DNA from: Pseudomonas fluorescens
GTDB lineage: Bacteria; Pseudomonadota; Gammaproteobacteria; Pseudomonadales; Pseudomonadaceae
Direction: 5' to 3'
Assembly (NCBI RefSeq): GCF_001902145.1
Contig: NZ_MRST01000023.1
Coordinates: 124,001 to 188,000 of the forward strand
Length of the DNA stretch: 64,000 bases
In this document: piece by piece, positions 28,234-36,236 of the stretch
How the letters are laid out: each line of letters begins with the position of its first letter
Position numbering within the stretch: the stretch's first letter is position 1
Translations under genes and position numbers: made by a program
The notes under the pieces: model-generated
Seen by the model: only the letters and a program-made list of their open reading frames with translations
Database searches by the model: none
Told to the model about the DNA's origin: nothing

Positions 28234-29049
28234 ATGATCAAACAAGTGAGGGCAAATATAGAAGGTGTGTTAACTACCCGTATTGATGAGGGAGAGGTCT
28301 TTACCGCTGTCAGTCACTCATTTTCTTATGATGTGAAAAATTTTACTGTGGCGGGTTATTTTGAAGACGGTCGAAATATCTATTTTTCTTTTGATAAGAA
28401 TATTGAGCCTGGTACTTATAAGTTTGATGAGGTAAGTAAAATTTCAGCTTGGTATAACGCTGGCCCCGGCTATTCGTGGATAGCGCTGCGAGACGGAATC
28501 GGAGAGGTGGTGATTAAAAAAATTTCGGTTCATGAGAATGCATGCGTGGAGCTTACGTTCAAATTTAAGGCGAAGCAGTTTGAGGGGGACGATTCTACAA
28601 TAATTACACTCGATGGAGTGGTAGCGTTGAAAGCCGTTACTGCGCTTGCTACGATTGGTGAAGTTAATGTGCATATTAAGGGTGGCCCCAGTTTCAGTGC
28701 GGATAAGCTGTATTTCCTGTCAGAGGGTGGTGGCTTTTACTTAGGGGGGAGTAGCAGCGAATACGATGGGCTTGGCGTGTTTCTATATTTTGATTTTCTT
28801 AATGTCGAAGAGCGTGTTTACGAAATATCAGAAAGGGATGAAGTGTATGCTTGGTATAACCCTAGTGAGGCACACGGTAGTTGGTTGGCGACGGAGGGGG
28901 CAGTGGACGTGAAGTCATTTTCTCTAACCGGGGAGGCTTTTATAAAGCTCGAATACCGGTTCACGGCTGTGGATAGGATAGGGACAGGGGAGGTCGATAT
29001 CTCGGGAACGGCTGAACTCACCGGTTTGTCCCGTGCGGCTAGTCGATAG
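28234..29049 (+). CDS. Accessory protein, two copies of the same unrecognised repeat
   Basis: A 271-residue protein with an AGAGGA ribosome site. Two repeats can be laid over each other: residues about 5-135 (core ISAWYNAGPGYSWIALRDG, then VELTFKFKAK and ITLDGVVAL) and about 140-268 (core VYAWYNPSEAHGSWLATEGA, then IKLEYRFTAV and VDISGTAEL). The single repeat of the protein at 27256 fits the same scheme. No signal peptide or membrane helix; predominantly beta by pattern. AT-rich relative to the surrounding core genes, so probably acquired. Function unknown. Confidence 0.8.
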   Translation: MIKQVRANIEGVLTTRIDEGEVFTAVSHSFSYDVKNFTVAGYFEDGRNIYFSFDKNIEPGTYKFDEVSKISAWYNAGPGYSWIALRDGIGEVVIKKISVHENACVELTFKFKAKQFEGDDSTIITLDGVVALKAVTALATIGEVNVHIKGGPSFSADKLYFLSEGGGFYLGGSSSEYDGLGVFLYFDFLNVEERVYEISERDEVYAWYNPSEAHGSWLATEGAVDVKSFSLTGEAFIKLEYRFTAVDRIGTGEVDISGTAELTGLSRAASR

Positions 29050-29050
29050 A

Positions 29051-29146
29051 TTTTTCTGCGAGTTGGATAGCGCCTGGCAACTGATATGTGTTGTCTGCTG
29101 CCAAGAGAGGACGTTGAAAGAGCTATCCAACAGGGCCGCAGAAAAA
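29051..29146. repeat. 96-bp interrupted palindrome
   Basis: Left arm TTTTTCTGCG-A-GTTGGATAGC (29051-29071) and right arm GCTATCCAAC-AGGGC-CGCAGAAAAA (29122-29146) pair over 20 bp with one small unpaired insertion, around a 50-nt centre. It begins 2 bp after the stop of the two-repeat gene. It could terminate that transcript (though there is no T run on the right), be a miniature mobile element, or be a structured RNA. It is unlike the REP sequences. Confidence 0.6.
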
Positions 29147-29282
29147 CTCGCACCGCTCCCCCCTCATTTTAATCTCATCAAGGCTGTGGATTGGCGGTAA
29201 TCCGGCATCGCGACTAGCGTAAACGCTGGTGGCAGTTAATGACTGCCGTGCGGGGCCCATTTACTGACTGGACGGATCGACC

Positions 29283-29537
29283 ATGAGTATTGTTCAACGC
29301 GTAGTGTTGTTGATGAAGATGCTGGTGCTGTTGTCGTTGGGGATGTCGACGGCCTGGGCGCATAACCCGGTGCAGAGCGCCGCGGTGGCGACGAGTGGCC
29401 AGGCTTCGGACTTGCAGTTGGCCAAGTCTGAAGCCGAGCCAGGCGATAAAGGCCAGGGTGGCAGCGAAGACGATGACGACTCGACAACCGGCGAGCCTGA
29501 CAGCGACGACGCAGACGAAGGCGATAGCCAGACGTAG
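29283..29537 (+). CDS. Small secreted acidic protein, unknown
   Basis: An 84-residue protein with a signal peptide (hydrophobic VVLLMKMLVLLSLGMSTAWA, probable cleavage before HNPVQ) and a mature part ending in a strongly acidic Asp/Glu/Ser tail. It lies between the accessory patch and the convergent siderophore receptor, with its own terminator at 29568. The ribosome site is modest (GGACGGA). A periplasmic or extracellular cation-binding role would fit, but nothing in the sequence proves it. Confidence 0.6.
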   Translation: MSIVQRVVLLMKMLVLLSLGMSTAWAHNPVQSAAVATSGQASDLQLAKSEAEPGDKGQGGSEDDDDSTTGEPDSDDADEGDSQT

Positions 29538-29567
29538 GTTCGCCAAGGGAAAGCTTTTCAAACAATC

Positions 29568-29600
29568 AATGCCTTGGATGCGACCTCCAAGGCATTTTTA
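29568..29600 (+). terminator. Rho-independent terminator
   Basis: AATGCCTTGG...CCAAGGCATT stem followed by a T run; ends the small secreted-protein transcript, 17 bp before the convergent receptor gene. Confidence 0.85.
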
Positions 29601-29616
29601 TTGGCCGCCCTTTTCT

Positions 29617-31875
29617 TCAGAACGAAGTGGTCACCGACGCGAAGTAAGCACGGCCCGGCTCATTGTAAGTCTGCGCGCCCGCATCCTCGGCGTTGCCTTT
29701 GCGCGACAGGCGCTTGTCCAGCAGGTTGTTGATGCCAACCCGCACGCTCAGGTTTTTGCTGAACTCGTAGCCGCTGCTCAGGCCCATCAACCCGTACGGG
29801 TCGACGTCCTGCTGAGCGCTGCGATCGTAACTGCTGGCGCTGCGTGAGTTGAGCGTCGGCGCCTCCTGCTTGCCGTAATAGGTGCCGCTGACCTGGAAAG
29901 AAAGCTTGTCAGTGGCTTGCCAGTCCAGCGTGGTGTTGACGGTGTACTTGGGGATGATGCTCAAGGGCTCGCCGGTGTCTTTGTCCTTGGAGTCGATCAT
30001 ATAGGTCAGGTTGGTGTTCAAGTCCAAGTCATTGCGCAGGCTGACGAACAGGTTGCCTTCAACACCCTGTACCAAGGCTGGGCCGCTGTTTTCCCACTCC
30101 AATACACGTCGGCCGTTGCCCAGACGGAACGCCGCCTCGTTACTGGCGTTGATCTTGTTCTTGTAGTCATTACGGAAGTACGTCGCACTGGTGCGCCAGG
30201 TGCCCTTGTCGAAAGCCAAGCCGATTTCCTTGTTGACGCTGATTTCCGGCTTCAGGTCCCGGTTGCCCACCAGGTAGCAACCGCCCATGTTGGCTTCGCT
30301 GGCGTTGCAGCCATTACCACGGCTGTAGAGCAAATAGTTCGGGTTGGACTGGTACAGGTTGGGGGTTTTGTAGGCGCGGGCAATGCCGCCCTTGATGCTC
30401 AGTTCGTCGGTCAGCTGGTGCGAGGCATTGAAGCTGGGGCTCCAGTTGCCGCCGTATTCCTCATGATCGTCGAAGCGCAAGCCAGGCGTGATCACGGTCT
30501 TGCTGCCCAACTCGATGTTGTCCTCGGCAAACAAGGCGTAGCTTGAGGCGGTGGTCTTGGTGCTGTTGCGGCTGACGCCCGGGATGGCGGGGACGCCGCC
30601 GGTGCCTGGGTCATAGCTTTGCGGGCGCAACGAGCCTGGGTCGTTCATCGACTCGTAGAGGTATTCGCTGCCCAGGGTCAGCACCTGTTCGGCACCGACG
30701 CTCAGGGGCAGGTTGACCTCGGCAGTGGCCCGGGTATTGCGCAAGCGCGACTCGAAACGACCGGCGCTGGCGGAGGGCGCGCCTTCGCCGGAACCGGCCA
30801 GGCCTTCGTTGAGACGTTCGTTGCGGGTCAGGTCGTGGGTCAACGAGGCCAGGGTCGAACCCCAATCGAATTCGCCACGGTGCGTGGCTGAAAAGCTGCT
30901 GCGTTGAATCACACTGGTTTCCTTGCCCACCAGGCTTTCCACGAATGCGCCACCGCCGTTGAGCATGGTGTCACCGGCGAAAATATTGCCCTGGCGGCTG
31001 TAGCTGGCTTCCAGGTCCAGGGTTTGCTCAGGGGTGAACTGCCAGCTCAGCAAGCCGTTCACGTCTTTATTGCGTACGCCTTCGCGGCCGGCCACCAGCG
31101 AGTCTGGGGTCGCCTGCGCTGCGCGGTTGATATCGGCGTCGTCAGCGTCGGTCTTGTTCAGGCCGCCATAGACGCGGAACGCCAGGGTGTCGGTCAACGG
31201 GCCGCTGAGGTTGAAGTTGGTGCGTTTGCTCGCGCCTTCGGCGTCGTTTTCAGGGAAGGCCATGTAGGCGGTCAGCGAGCCGTGCAGTTGGTCGGTGGGG
31301 CGTTTGGTGATGATGTTGATCACCCCGCCCATGGCGCCGGAGCCATAACGGGCAGCGGCCGGGCCGCGCAGGATTTCAATGCGTTCGACCTCTTCGGCCG
31401 GTACCCAGTTGGTTTCGCCACGGGTATCACGGTCACCACTCCAGCCGTAACGCACCGCGTTGCGCGAGGTGGACGGCTTGCCATCGATCAGGATCAGGGT
31501 GTTTTCCGGACCCATGCCGCGCAGGTCGATCTGGCGGTTATTGCCACGGCTGCCGCTGGAACTGTTACCAGTCAGGTTCACACCCGGCTCGCGTCGGATG
31601 ATCTCCGACAGGTCGTTGGTGGGCGGGCGCTTCTTGATGTCTTCGGCAGTGATGATCGACACGCCGGGCGCTTGCTTGAGTTCTTCGGCGGCGGTGCCCA
31701 GCACGCGCGTCTCGCCCAGCACCAGCGCTTGGGGCGTGCCATCCACAGGCAGGTCTGTCGCTTGGATCGGCACTTTGTCGCGTTCTTTTTCCACACTCTG
31801 CGCTAGCAGCGCCGGGGACGAAAGGGTAGCGATAAACGCCAGCGATAGATGGCTGAGCCTGAATTGAGACGACAT
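29617..31875 (-). CDS. pfeA: FepA/PfeA-type ferric enterobactin receptor
   Basis: A 752-residue TonB-dependent outer-membrane receptor. A signal peptide (about residues 1-26, ending ALLAQ) precedes a plug domain with the FepA hallmarks DLRGMGPENTLILIDGKP, SRNAVRYGWSGDRDTRGE and ERIEILRGPAAARYGSGAMG; the barrel ends in the C-terminal Phe (SVTTSF). These blocks follow E. coli FepA and P. aeruginosa PfeA closely. ATG 31875 begins the signal peptide; 99 bp of upstream frame is ignored. No pfeR/pfeS two-component pair is adjacent, unlike in PAO1. A putative Fur box is at 31957. Confidence 0.9.
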   Translation of the reverse strand: MSSQFRLSHLSLAFIATLSSPALLAQSVEKERDKVPIQATDLPVDGTPQALVLGETRVLGTAAEELKQAPGVSIITAEDIKKRPPTNDLSEIIRREPGVNLTGNSSSGSRGNNRQIDLRGMGPENTLILIDGKPSTSRNAVRYGWSGDRDTRGETNWVPAEEVERIEILRGPAAARYGSGAMGGVINIITKRPTDQLHGSLTAYMAFPENDAEGASKRTNFNLSGPLTDTLAFRVYGGLNKTDADDADINRAAQATPDSLVAGREGVRNKDVNGLLSWQFTPEQTLDLEASYSRQGNIFAGDTMLNGGGAFVESLVGKETSVIQRSSFSATHRGEFDWGSTLASLTHDLTRNERLNEGLAGSGEGAPSASAGRFESRLRNTRATAEVNLPLSVGAEQVLTLGSEYLYESMNDPGSLRPQSYDPGTGGVPAIPGVSRNSTKTTASSYALFAEDNIELGSKTVITPGLRFDDHEEYGGNWSPSFNASHQLTDELSIKGGIARAYKTPNLYQSNPNYLLYSRGNGCNASEANMGGCYLVGNRDLKPEISVNKEIGLAFDKGTWRTSATYFRNDYKNKINASNEAAFRLGNGRRVLEWENSGPALVQGVEGNLFVSLRNDLDLNTNLTYMIDSKDKDTGEPLSIIPKYTVNTTLDWQATDKLSFQVSGTYYGKQEAPTLNSRSASSYDRSAQQDVDPYGLMGLSSGYEFSKNLSVRVGINNLLDKRLSRKGNAEDAGAQTYNEPGRAYFASVTTSF

Positions 31876-31956
31876 GTCCACAAAGTCCTTTAGGGGGGGC
31901 GATTGAACGAGAGACGTCTGAATTTTTTCGCGCATCCAGCGCTCTCCATGCGCCGT

Positions 31957-31975
31957 AATGGTATTGATTCTCAAA
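31957..31975 (-). promoter_or_regulatory. Putative Fur box upstream of the enterobactin receptor
   Basis: On the minus strand TTTGAGAATCAATACCATT, 82-100 bp before the ATG. It contains the exact 15-mer AGAATCAATACCATT found in front of piuC (18528-18542). Confidence 0.55.
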
Positions 31976-32084
31976 CAGAAGTAAATTGCATTTACAATCT
32001 ATACACTTTTCGTCAGGCCCTGGCTCAATATTTTCAAGGCGCTTGGCATGGGTTCAAACGGTATTTTTTTTGTTACAGGCGCGC

Positions 32085-32132
32085 AAAAAAAGCCCCTCCG
32101 GCCAGACTGATGCGCAATCTGGCGGGAAGGGC
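32085..32132 (-). terminator. Terminator of the dpp operon
   Basis: On the minus strand a long GC-rich stem (CCCTTCCCGCCAGA...TCTGGCCGGAGGGG) runs into seven Ts. It lies about 150 bp beyond the dppF stop, past a REPIN. Confidence 0.75.
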
Positions 32133-32159
32133 GATGGAACTCATTGAAACCGCGGCCCC

Positions 32160-32259
32160 TGTAGGAGCGAGCTTGCTAGCGAAGAACCCATGGACACCGC
32201 GTTAAACCAGACTACCCGCGTTATCGTTGACGTCTTTCGCGAGCAAACTCGCTCCTACA
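32160..32259 (-). repeat. REPIN, GTAGGAGCGAGCTTGC type, degenerate
   Basis: Inverted pair with two changes from the core (GCTTGCTAGC on the left, GAGCAAACTCG on the right). It lies between dppF and its terminator, in the same orientation as 11582 and 13314. Confidence 0.85.
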
Positions 32260-32277
32260 GGGGGAGGTCGGGTTGCT

Positions 32278-33249
32278 TCAGGCGACGAACTGCTCCGCGT
32301 AGTGGCAAGCTACCTGCCGGTTATCCAAAGGGCGCAACAGCGGCTCTTCACTGCTGCAACGCGCCGTCGCATACGGGCAACGCTTGTGGAACGCGCAGCC
32401 AGGCGGCGGGTTCAGTGGGTTGGGCAGTTCGCCGACGATCTTGATCTTCGGCTTGCTCGGGTCCGGGTGAATGGTCGGCGTGGCCGACAGCAGCGCCTGG
32501 GTGTAAGGGTGCAAAGGACGGGCGTAGATGTCTTCCTTGGGGCCCACTTCCACCGGGCGGCCGAGGTACATCACCATCACATCGTCAGCCACGTGCTGCA
32601 CCACCGCCAGGTTGTGGGAAATGAACACGTAGGCGGTGTTGAATTCCTGCTGCAAATCCATGAACAGGTTGAGCACCTGCGCCTGGATCGACACGTCCAG
32701 CGCCGAAGTCGGTTCATCCGCCACCAGCACTTTGGGTTGCAGCATCATCGCCCGAGCCAGCGCGATACGCTGACGCTGGCCACCGGAGAACATGTGCGGG
32801 TAGCGCTGATAATGCTCAGGGCGCAGGCCCACTTGCTTCATCATCGCCTGCACTTTCTCGCGGCGTTCGGCGGCGGACAGGTTGGTGTTGATCAGCAGCG
32901 GTTCGGCCAGTTGATCACCGACTTTCTGGCGTGGGTTCAGCGAGGCATAGGGGCTCTGGAACACCATCTGCACGTCTTTGCGCAATTGCTTGCGCTGGGC
33001 CTTGTCGGCGCCGGCCACTTCTTGCCCGGCGATTTTCAACGAGCCTGAAGATGGTTCTTCAATCAGGGTCAGGGCGCGGGCCAGGGTGGACTTGCCGCAA
33101 CCTGACTCGCCCACCACGGCGAGGGTCTTGCCGGCTTCCAGTTCGAAGGACACACCATTAAGCGCGCGTACCAACGCATGGCCCTTGAACAGGCCACGGG
33201 ACACTTCGTAGTGACGGGTCAGGTCGCGGGCGGTAAGAACGACGGCCAT
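32278..33249 (-). CDS. dppF: DppF, dipeptide ABC transporter ATP-binding protein
   Basis: A 323-residue ATPase of the oligopeptide/dipeptide importer. Walker A GESGCGKST, signature MFSGGQRQRIALARAMM, Walker B VLVADEPTSALD, and the C-terminal Cys cluster (PPGCAFHKRCPYATARC) that binds an iron-sulfur cluster in OppD/DppD-type ATPases. The start ATG at 33249 shares a base with the dppD stop (TAATG), so translation is coupled. The open frame continues 123 bp into dppD and is disregarded. Last gene of the operon. Confidence 0.95.
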   Translation of the reverse strand: MAVVLTARDLTRHYEVSRGLFKGHALVRALNGVSFELEAGKTLAVVGESGCGKSTLARALTLIEEPSSGSLKIAGQEVAGADKAQRKQLRKDVQMVFQSPYASLNPRQKVGDQLAEPLLINTNLSAAERREKVQAMMKQVGLRPEHYQRYPHMFSGGQRQRIALARAMMLQPKVLVADEPTSALDVSIQAQVLNLFMDLQQEFNTAYVFISHNLAVVQHVADDVMVMYLGRPVEVGPKEDIYARPLHPYTQALLSATPTIHPDPSKPKIKIVGELPNPLNPPPGCAFHKRCPYATARCSSEEPLLRPLDNRQVACHYAEQFVA

Positions 33250-34217
33250 TACGCCACCTCCTGGTTCAGCGGATAGAAGCAGCGGGCAAGGCTGTTGCTT
33301 TTCGGATCGAGGCCCGGCCGCTGGGCGCGGCAGGAGTCCTGCACATACGGGCAACGCGGCGACAGCAGGCAACCCTGCGGACGGTCATAGCGGCCGGGCA
33401 CGATGCCCGGCAACGTGGCCAGGCGCGTAGCACCGAGGCTGTGCTCGGGAATGGCCTTGAGCAACGCTTCGCTGTACGGGTGTGCCGGAATGTCGAACAG
33501 CTGCGGCACCTGGCCGACTTCCACCGCCTGGCCTGCGTACATCACGCACACGCGCTGGGCGGTTTCGGCAACCACCGCGAGGTCGTGAGTGATCAGCACC
33601 AGGCCCATGTTCTGCTCTTTTTGCAGGGCCAGCAGCAGTTCCATGATCTGCGCCTGGATGGTCACGTCCAACGCAGTGGTCGGTTCATCGGCGATCAGCA
33701 GCTTGGGCTCGCCGGCAATTGCCATGGCGATGGCCACGCGCTGGCTCATACCGCCGGACAATTGATGTGGGTAGGCATCCATACGGCTGGCAGCGCCTGG
33801 GATCTCGACCTTTTCCAATAGCTCGATGGCGCGTTTGCGTGCTTGTTTGCCGGACATTTTCAAATGCAGGCGCAGCACTTCCTCAATCTGGAAACCCACG
33901 GTGTAGCTGGGGTTCAACGCGGTCATCGGGTCCTGGAACACCATCGCCAGGTCTTTGCCGACGATCTGGCGGCGCTGGCGGTTGCTCAGCTTGAGCATGT
34001 CCTTGCCGTCGAAGTTCAGGGCGTCGGCGGTGACGATGCCGGGATGTTCGATCAGGCCCATCAGCGCCATCATGGTCACGGATTTACCCGAACCCGACTC
34101 GCCAACGATCGCCAGTACTTCGCCTTTGTCGACGGAGATGTCGAGGCCATCGACCACCGGCACGGCGGTCTTGTCGCCGAAGCGCACGTTGAGATTCTTG
34201 ATTTCTAACAGTGACAT
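33249..34217 (-). CDS. dppD: DppD, dipeptide ABC transporter ATP-binding protein
   Basis: A 322-residue partner ATPase to DppF. Walker [10 protein letters not shown], signature [15 protein letters not shown], Walker [13 protein letters not shown], and the terminal Cys motif ([14 protein letters not shown]). ATG 34217 follows a GGAGA site, 10 bp after dppC. It works on the cytoplasmic face with DppB and DppC. Confidence 0.95.
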   Translation of the reverse strand: MSLLEIKNLNVRFGDKTAVPVVDGLDISVDKGEVLAIVGESGSGKSVTMMALMGLIEHPGIVTADALNFDGKDMLKLSNRQRRQIVGKDLAMVFQDPMTALNPSYTVGFQIEEVLRLHLKMSGKQARKRAIELLEKVEIPGAASRMDAYPHQLSGGMSQRVAIAMAIAGEPKLLIADEPTTALDVTIQAQIMELLLALQKEQNMGLVLITHDLAVVAETAQRVCVMYAGQAVEVGQVPQLFDIPAHPYSEALLKAIPEHSLGATRLATLPGIVPGRYDRPQGCLLSPRCPYVQDSCRAQRPGLDPKSNSLARCFYPLNQEVA

Positions 34218-34227
34218 GGGAATCTCC

Positions 34228-35145
34228 TCAGGCGGCGTTCTTGAGTTTCGGGTCCAGCGCGTCGCGCAGGCCGTCACCCATCAAGTTGATTGCCAGCACG
34301 CTGAGCAAAATGGTCAAGCCAGGCAGGCTCACGACCCACCAGGCGCGTTCGATGTAGTCACGGGCCGAAGCCAGCATGGTGCCCCACTCCGGCGTTGGCG
34401 GTTGTACGCCAAGGCCAAGGAAGCCCAGGGCCGCGGCATCCAGAATCGCCGAGGAAAAGCTCAAGGTCGCTTGTACGATCAGCGGCGCCATGCAGTTAGG
34501 CAGCACGGTGATGAACATCAGGCGTGGCAGGCCGGCGCCAGCGAGGCGGGCGGCAGTCACGTAGTCGCGGTTCAGTTCGCCCATCACGGCGGCGCGGGTC
34601 AGGCGCACATAGGATGGCAACGACACGATGGCGATGGCGATCACGGTGTTGATCAGGCCAGGGCCGAGGATGGCGACAATCGCCACGGCCAGCAGCAGCG
34701 AAGGCAGGGCCAGCATGATGTCCATCAAACGCATGATGGTCGGGCCGAGCAAGCGCGGGAAGAACCCGGCGAACAGACCCAGCAGGATACCCGGGATCAG
34801 CGACATCACCACTGACGACAAACCGATCAGCAACGACAGGCGCGAGCCCTGGATCAGGCGCGAGAGCAAGTCACGGCCCAGTTCGTCGGTGCCCAGCAGG
34901 AACTGCATCTGCCCACCTTCCAGCCACGCCGGCGGGGTCAGCAGGAAGTCGCGGTATTGCTCGCTGGGGTTATGCGGGGCAACCCACGGGGCGAAGATCG
35001 CGCAGAACACGATCAGCAACATGAACAGCAGGCCGGCAACCGCGCCTTTGTTATTGGAGAAGGCTTGCCAGAATTCTTTGTACGGGGACGGGTACAGCAG
35101 GCTCTGATCGACTGCTGACACTTGAGTAGGTGTGGTCATGGTCAT
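34228..35145 (-). CDS. dppC: DppC, dipeptide ABC transporter permease
   Basis: A 305-residue inner-membrane permease. The N-terminal OppC/DppC helix is at about 38-60 ([20 protein letters not shown]), the marker [20 protein letters not shown] follows, and the EAA loop region lies around [23 protein letters not shown]. Five or six membrane helices. It begins 4 bp after dppB. Confidence 0.95.
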   Translation of the reverse strand: MTMTTPTQVSAVDQSLLYPSPYKEFWQAFSNNKGAVAGLLFMLLIVFCAIFAPWVAPHNPSEQYRDFLLTPPAWLEGGQMQFLLGTDELGRDLLSRLIQGSRLSLLIGLSSVVMSLIPGILLGLFAGFFPRLLGPTIMRLMDIMLALPSLLLAVAIVAILGPGLINTVIAIAIVSLPSYVRLTRAAVMGELNRDYVTAARLAGAGLPRLMFITVLPNCMAPLIVQATLSFSSAILDAAALGFLGLGVQPPTPEWGTMLASARDYIERAWWVVSLPGLTILLSVLAINLMGDGLRDALDPKLKNAA

Positions 35146-35149
35146 GATC

Positions 35150-36160
35150 TCAGCGCTGGTGACGGATGCGTGGGTTGGCGAAGCCGTAGAGGATATCCAC
35201 CACGAAGTTCACCAGGATCACCAGGCAGGCGATCAGCAGAATGCCGTTCTGCACCACCGGGTAGTCCCGCGCGCCAATGGCTTCGATCAGCCATTTGCCA
35301 ATGCCGGGCCACGAGAAGATAGTTTCGGTCAGTACCGCACCGGCCAGCAGCGTGCCGACTTGCAGGCCGACCACGGTGAGCACCGGGATCAGCGCGTTAC
35401 GCAGGCCGTGTACGAACACCACGCGTGCTGGCGACAGGCCCTTGGCCTTGGCGGTACGGATGTAGTCCTCACGCAGCACTTCGAGCATCGACGAACGGGT
35501 CATGCGCGCGATTACTGCCAGCGGGATGGTGCCGAGCACGATGGCCGGCAGGATCAGGTGGTGCAATGCGTCCCAGAAGGCGTCCGGCTCGTCGGCCAGC
35601 AGGGTGTCGATCAGCATGAAGCCAGTGCGCGGCTCGATGTCATAGAGCAGGTCGATACGCCCGGAGACCGGGGTCCAGCCCAGGCTCACCGAGAAGAACA
35701 TGATCAGGATCAGGCCCCACCAGAAGATCGGCATCGAATACCCCGCGAGGGAGATGCCCATCACCCCGTGGTCGAACAGGGATCCTCGCTTGAGTGCCGC
35801 GATCACCCCGGCCAGCAGGCCCAGGATACCGGCGAACAACAGGGCGGCCATGGACAGTTCCAGGGTCGCGGGGAAGAGGGCGGTGAATTCGGTCCACACG
35901 CTGGTGCGGGTGCGCAGCGATTCGCCAAGGTCGCCCTGGGCGAGCTTGCCGACATAGTCCAGGTATTGCGCATACAGCGGCTTGTTAAGGCCAAGGCGCT
36001 CCATTGCCTGTGCGTGCATTTCGGGGTCAACCCGTCGCTCGCCCATCATGACTTCTACGGGGTCGCCTGGAATCATGCGAATCAACGCAAAGGTCAGCAA
36101 CGTGATGCCGAAGAACGTGGGGATCAATAACCCCAGTCGGCGGGCAATAAAACTAAACAT
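35150..36160 (-). CDS. dppB: DppB, dipeptide ABC transporter permease
   Basis: A 336-residue permease starting MFSFIARRLGLLIPTFFGIT, the usual OppB/DppB N-terminus with the first helix at about 9-30; RMIPGDPVEVMMG follows it. The EAA loop is DYIRTAKAKGLSPARVVFVHGLRNA. ATG 36160 was chosen over 48 bp of upstream frame because it matches the family start. It is separated from the dppA4 gene by 76 bp containing a hairpin. Confidence 0.95.
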   Translation of the reverse strand: MFSFIARRLGLLIPTFFGITLLTFALIRMIPGDPVEVMMGERRVDPEMHAQAMERLGLNKPLYAQYLDYVGKLAQGDLGESLRTRTSVWTEFTALFPATLELSMAALLFAGILGLLAGVIAALKRGSLFDHGVMGISLAGYSMPIFWWGLILIMFFSVSLGWTPVSGRIDLLYDIEPRTGFMLIDTLLADEPDAFWDALHHLILPAIVLGTIPLAVIARMTRSSMLEVLREDYIRTAKAKGLSPARVVFVHGLRNALIPVLTVVGLQVGTLLAGAVLTETIFSWPGIGKWLIEAIGARDYPVVQNGILLIACLVILVNFVVDILYGFANPRIRHQR

Positions 36161-36196
36161 CTTGGTGTGTACCTCAATCAGCCGGTTAGGCAGGTC

Positions 36197-36222
36197 CGGC
36201 ACCGTCAATGTCGACGGTGCCG
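36197..36222. terminator. Hairpin between dppA4 and dppB
   Basis: CGGCACCGTC...GACGGTGCCG, a 10-bp perfect stem. On the coding (minus) strand no T run follows, so it may act as an mRNA-stabilising stem that raises binding-protein expression over the permeases. Confidence 0.5.
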
Positions 36223-36236
36223 AGCGTTTTTCTTAT

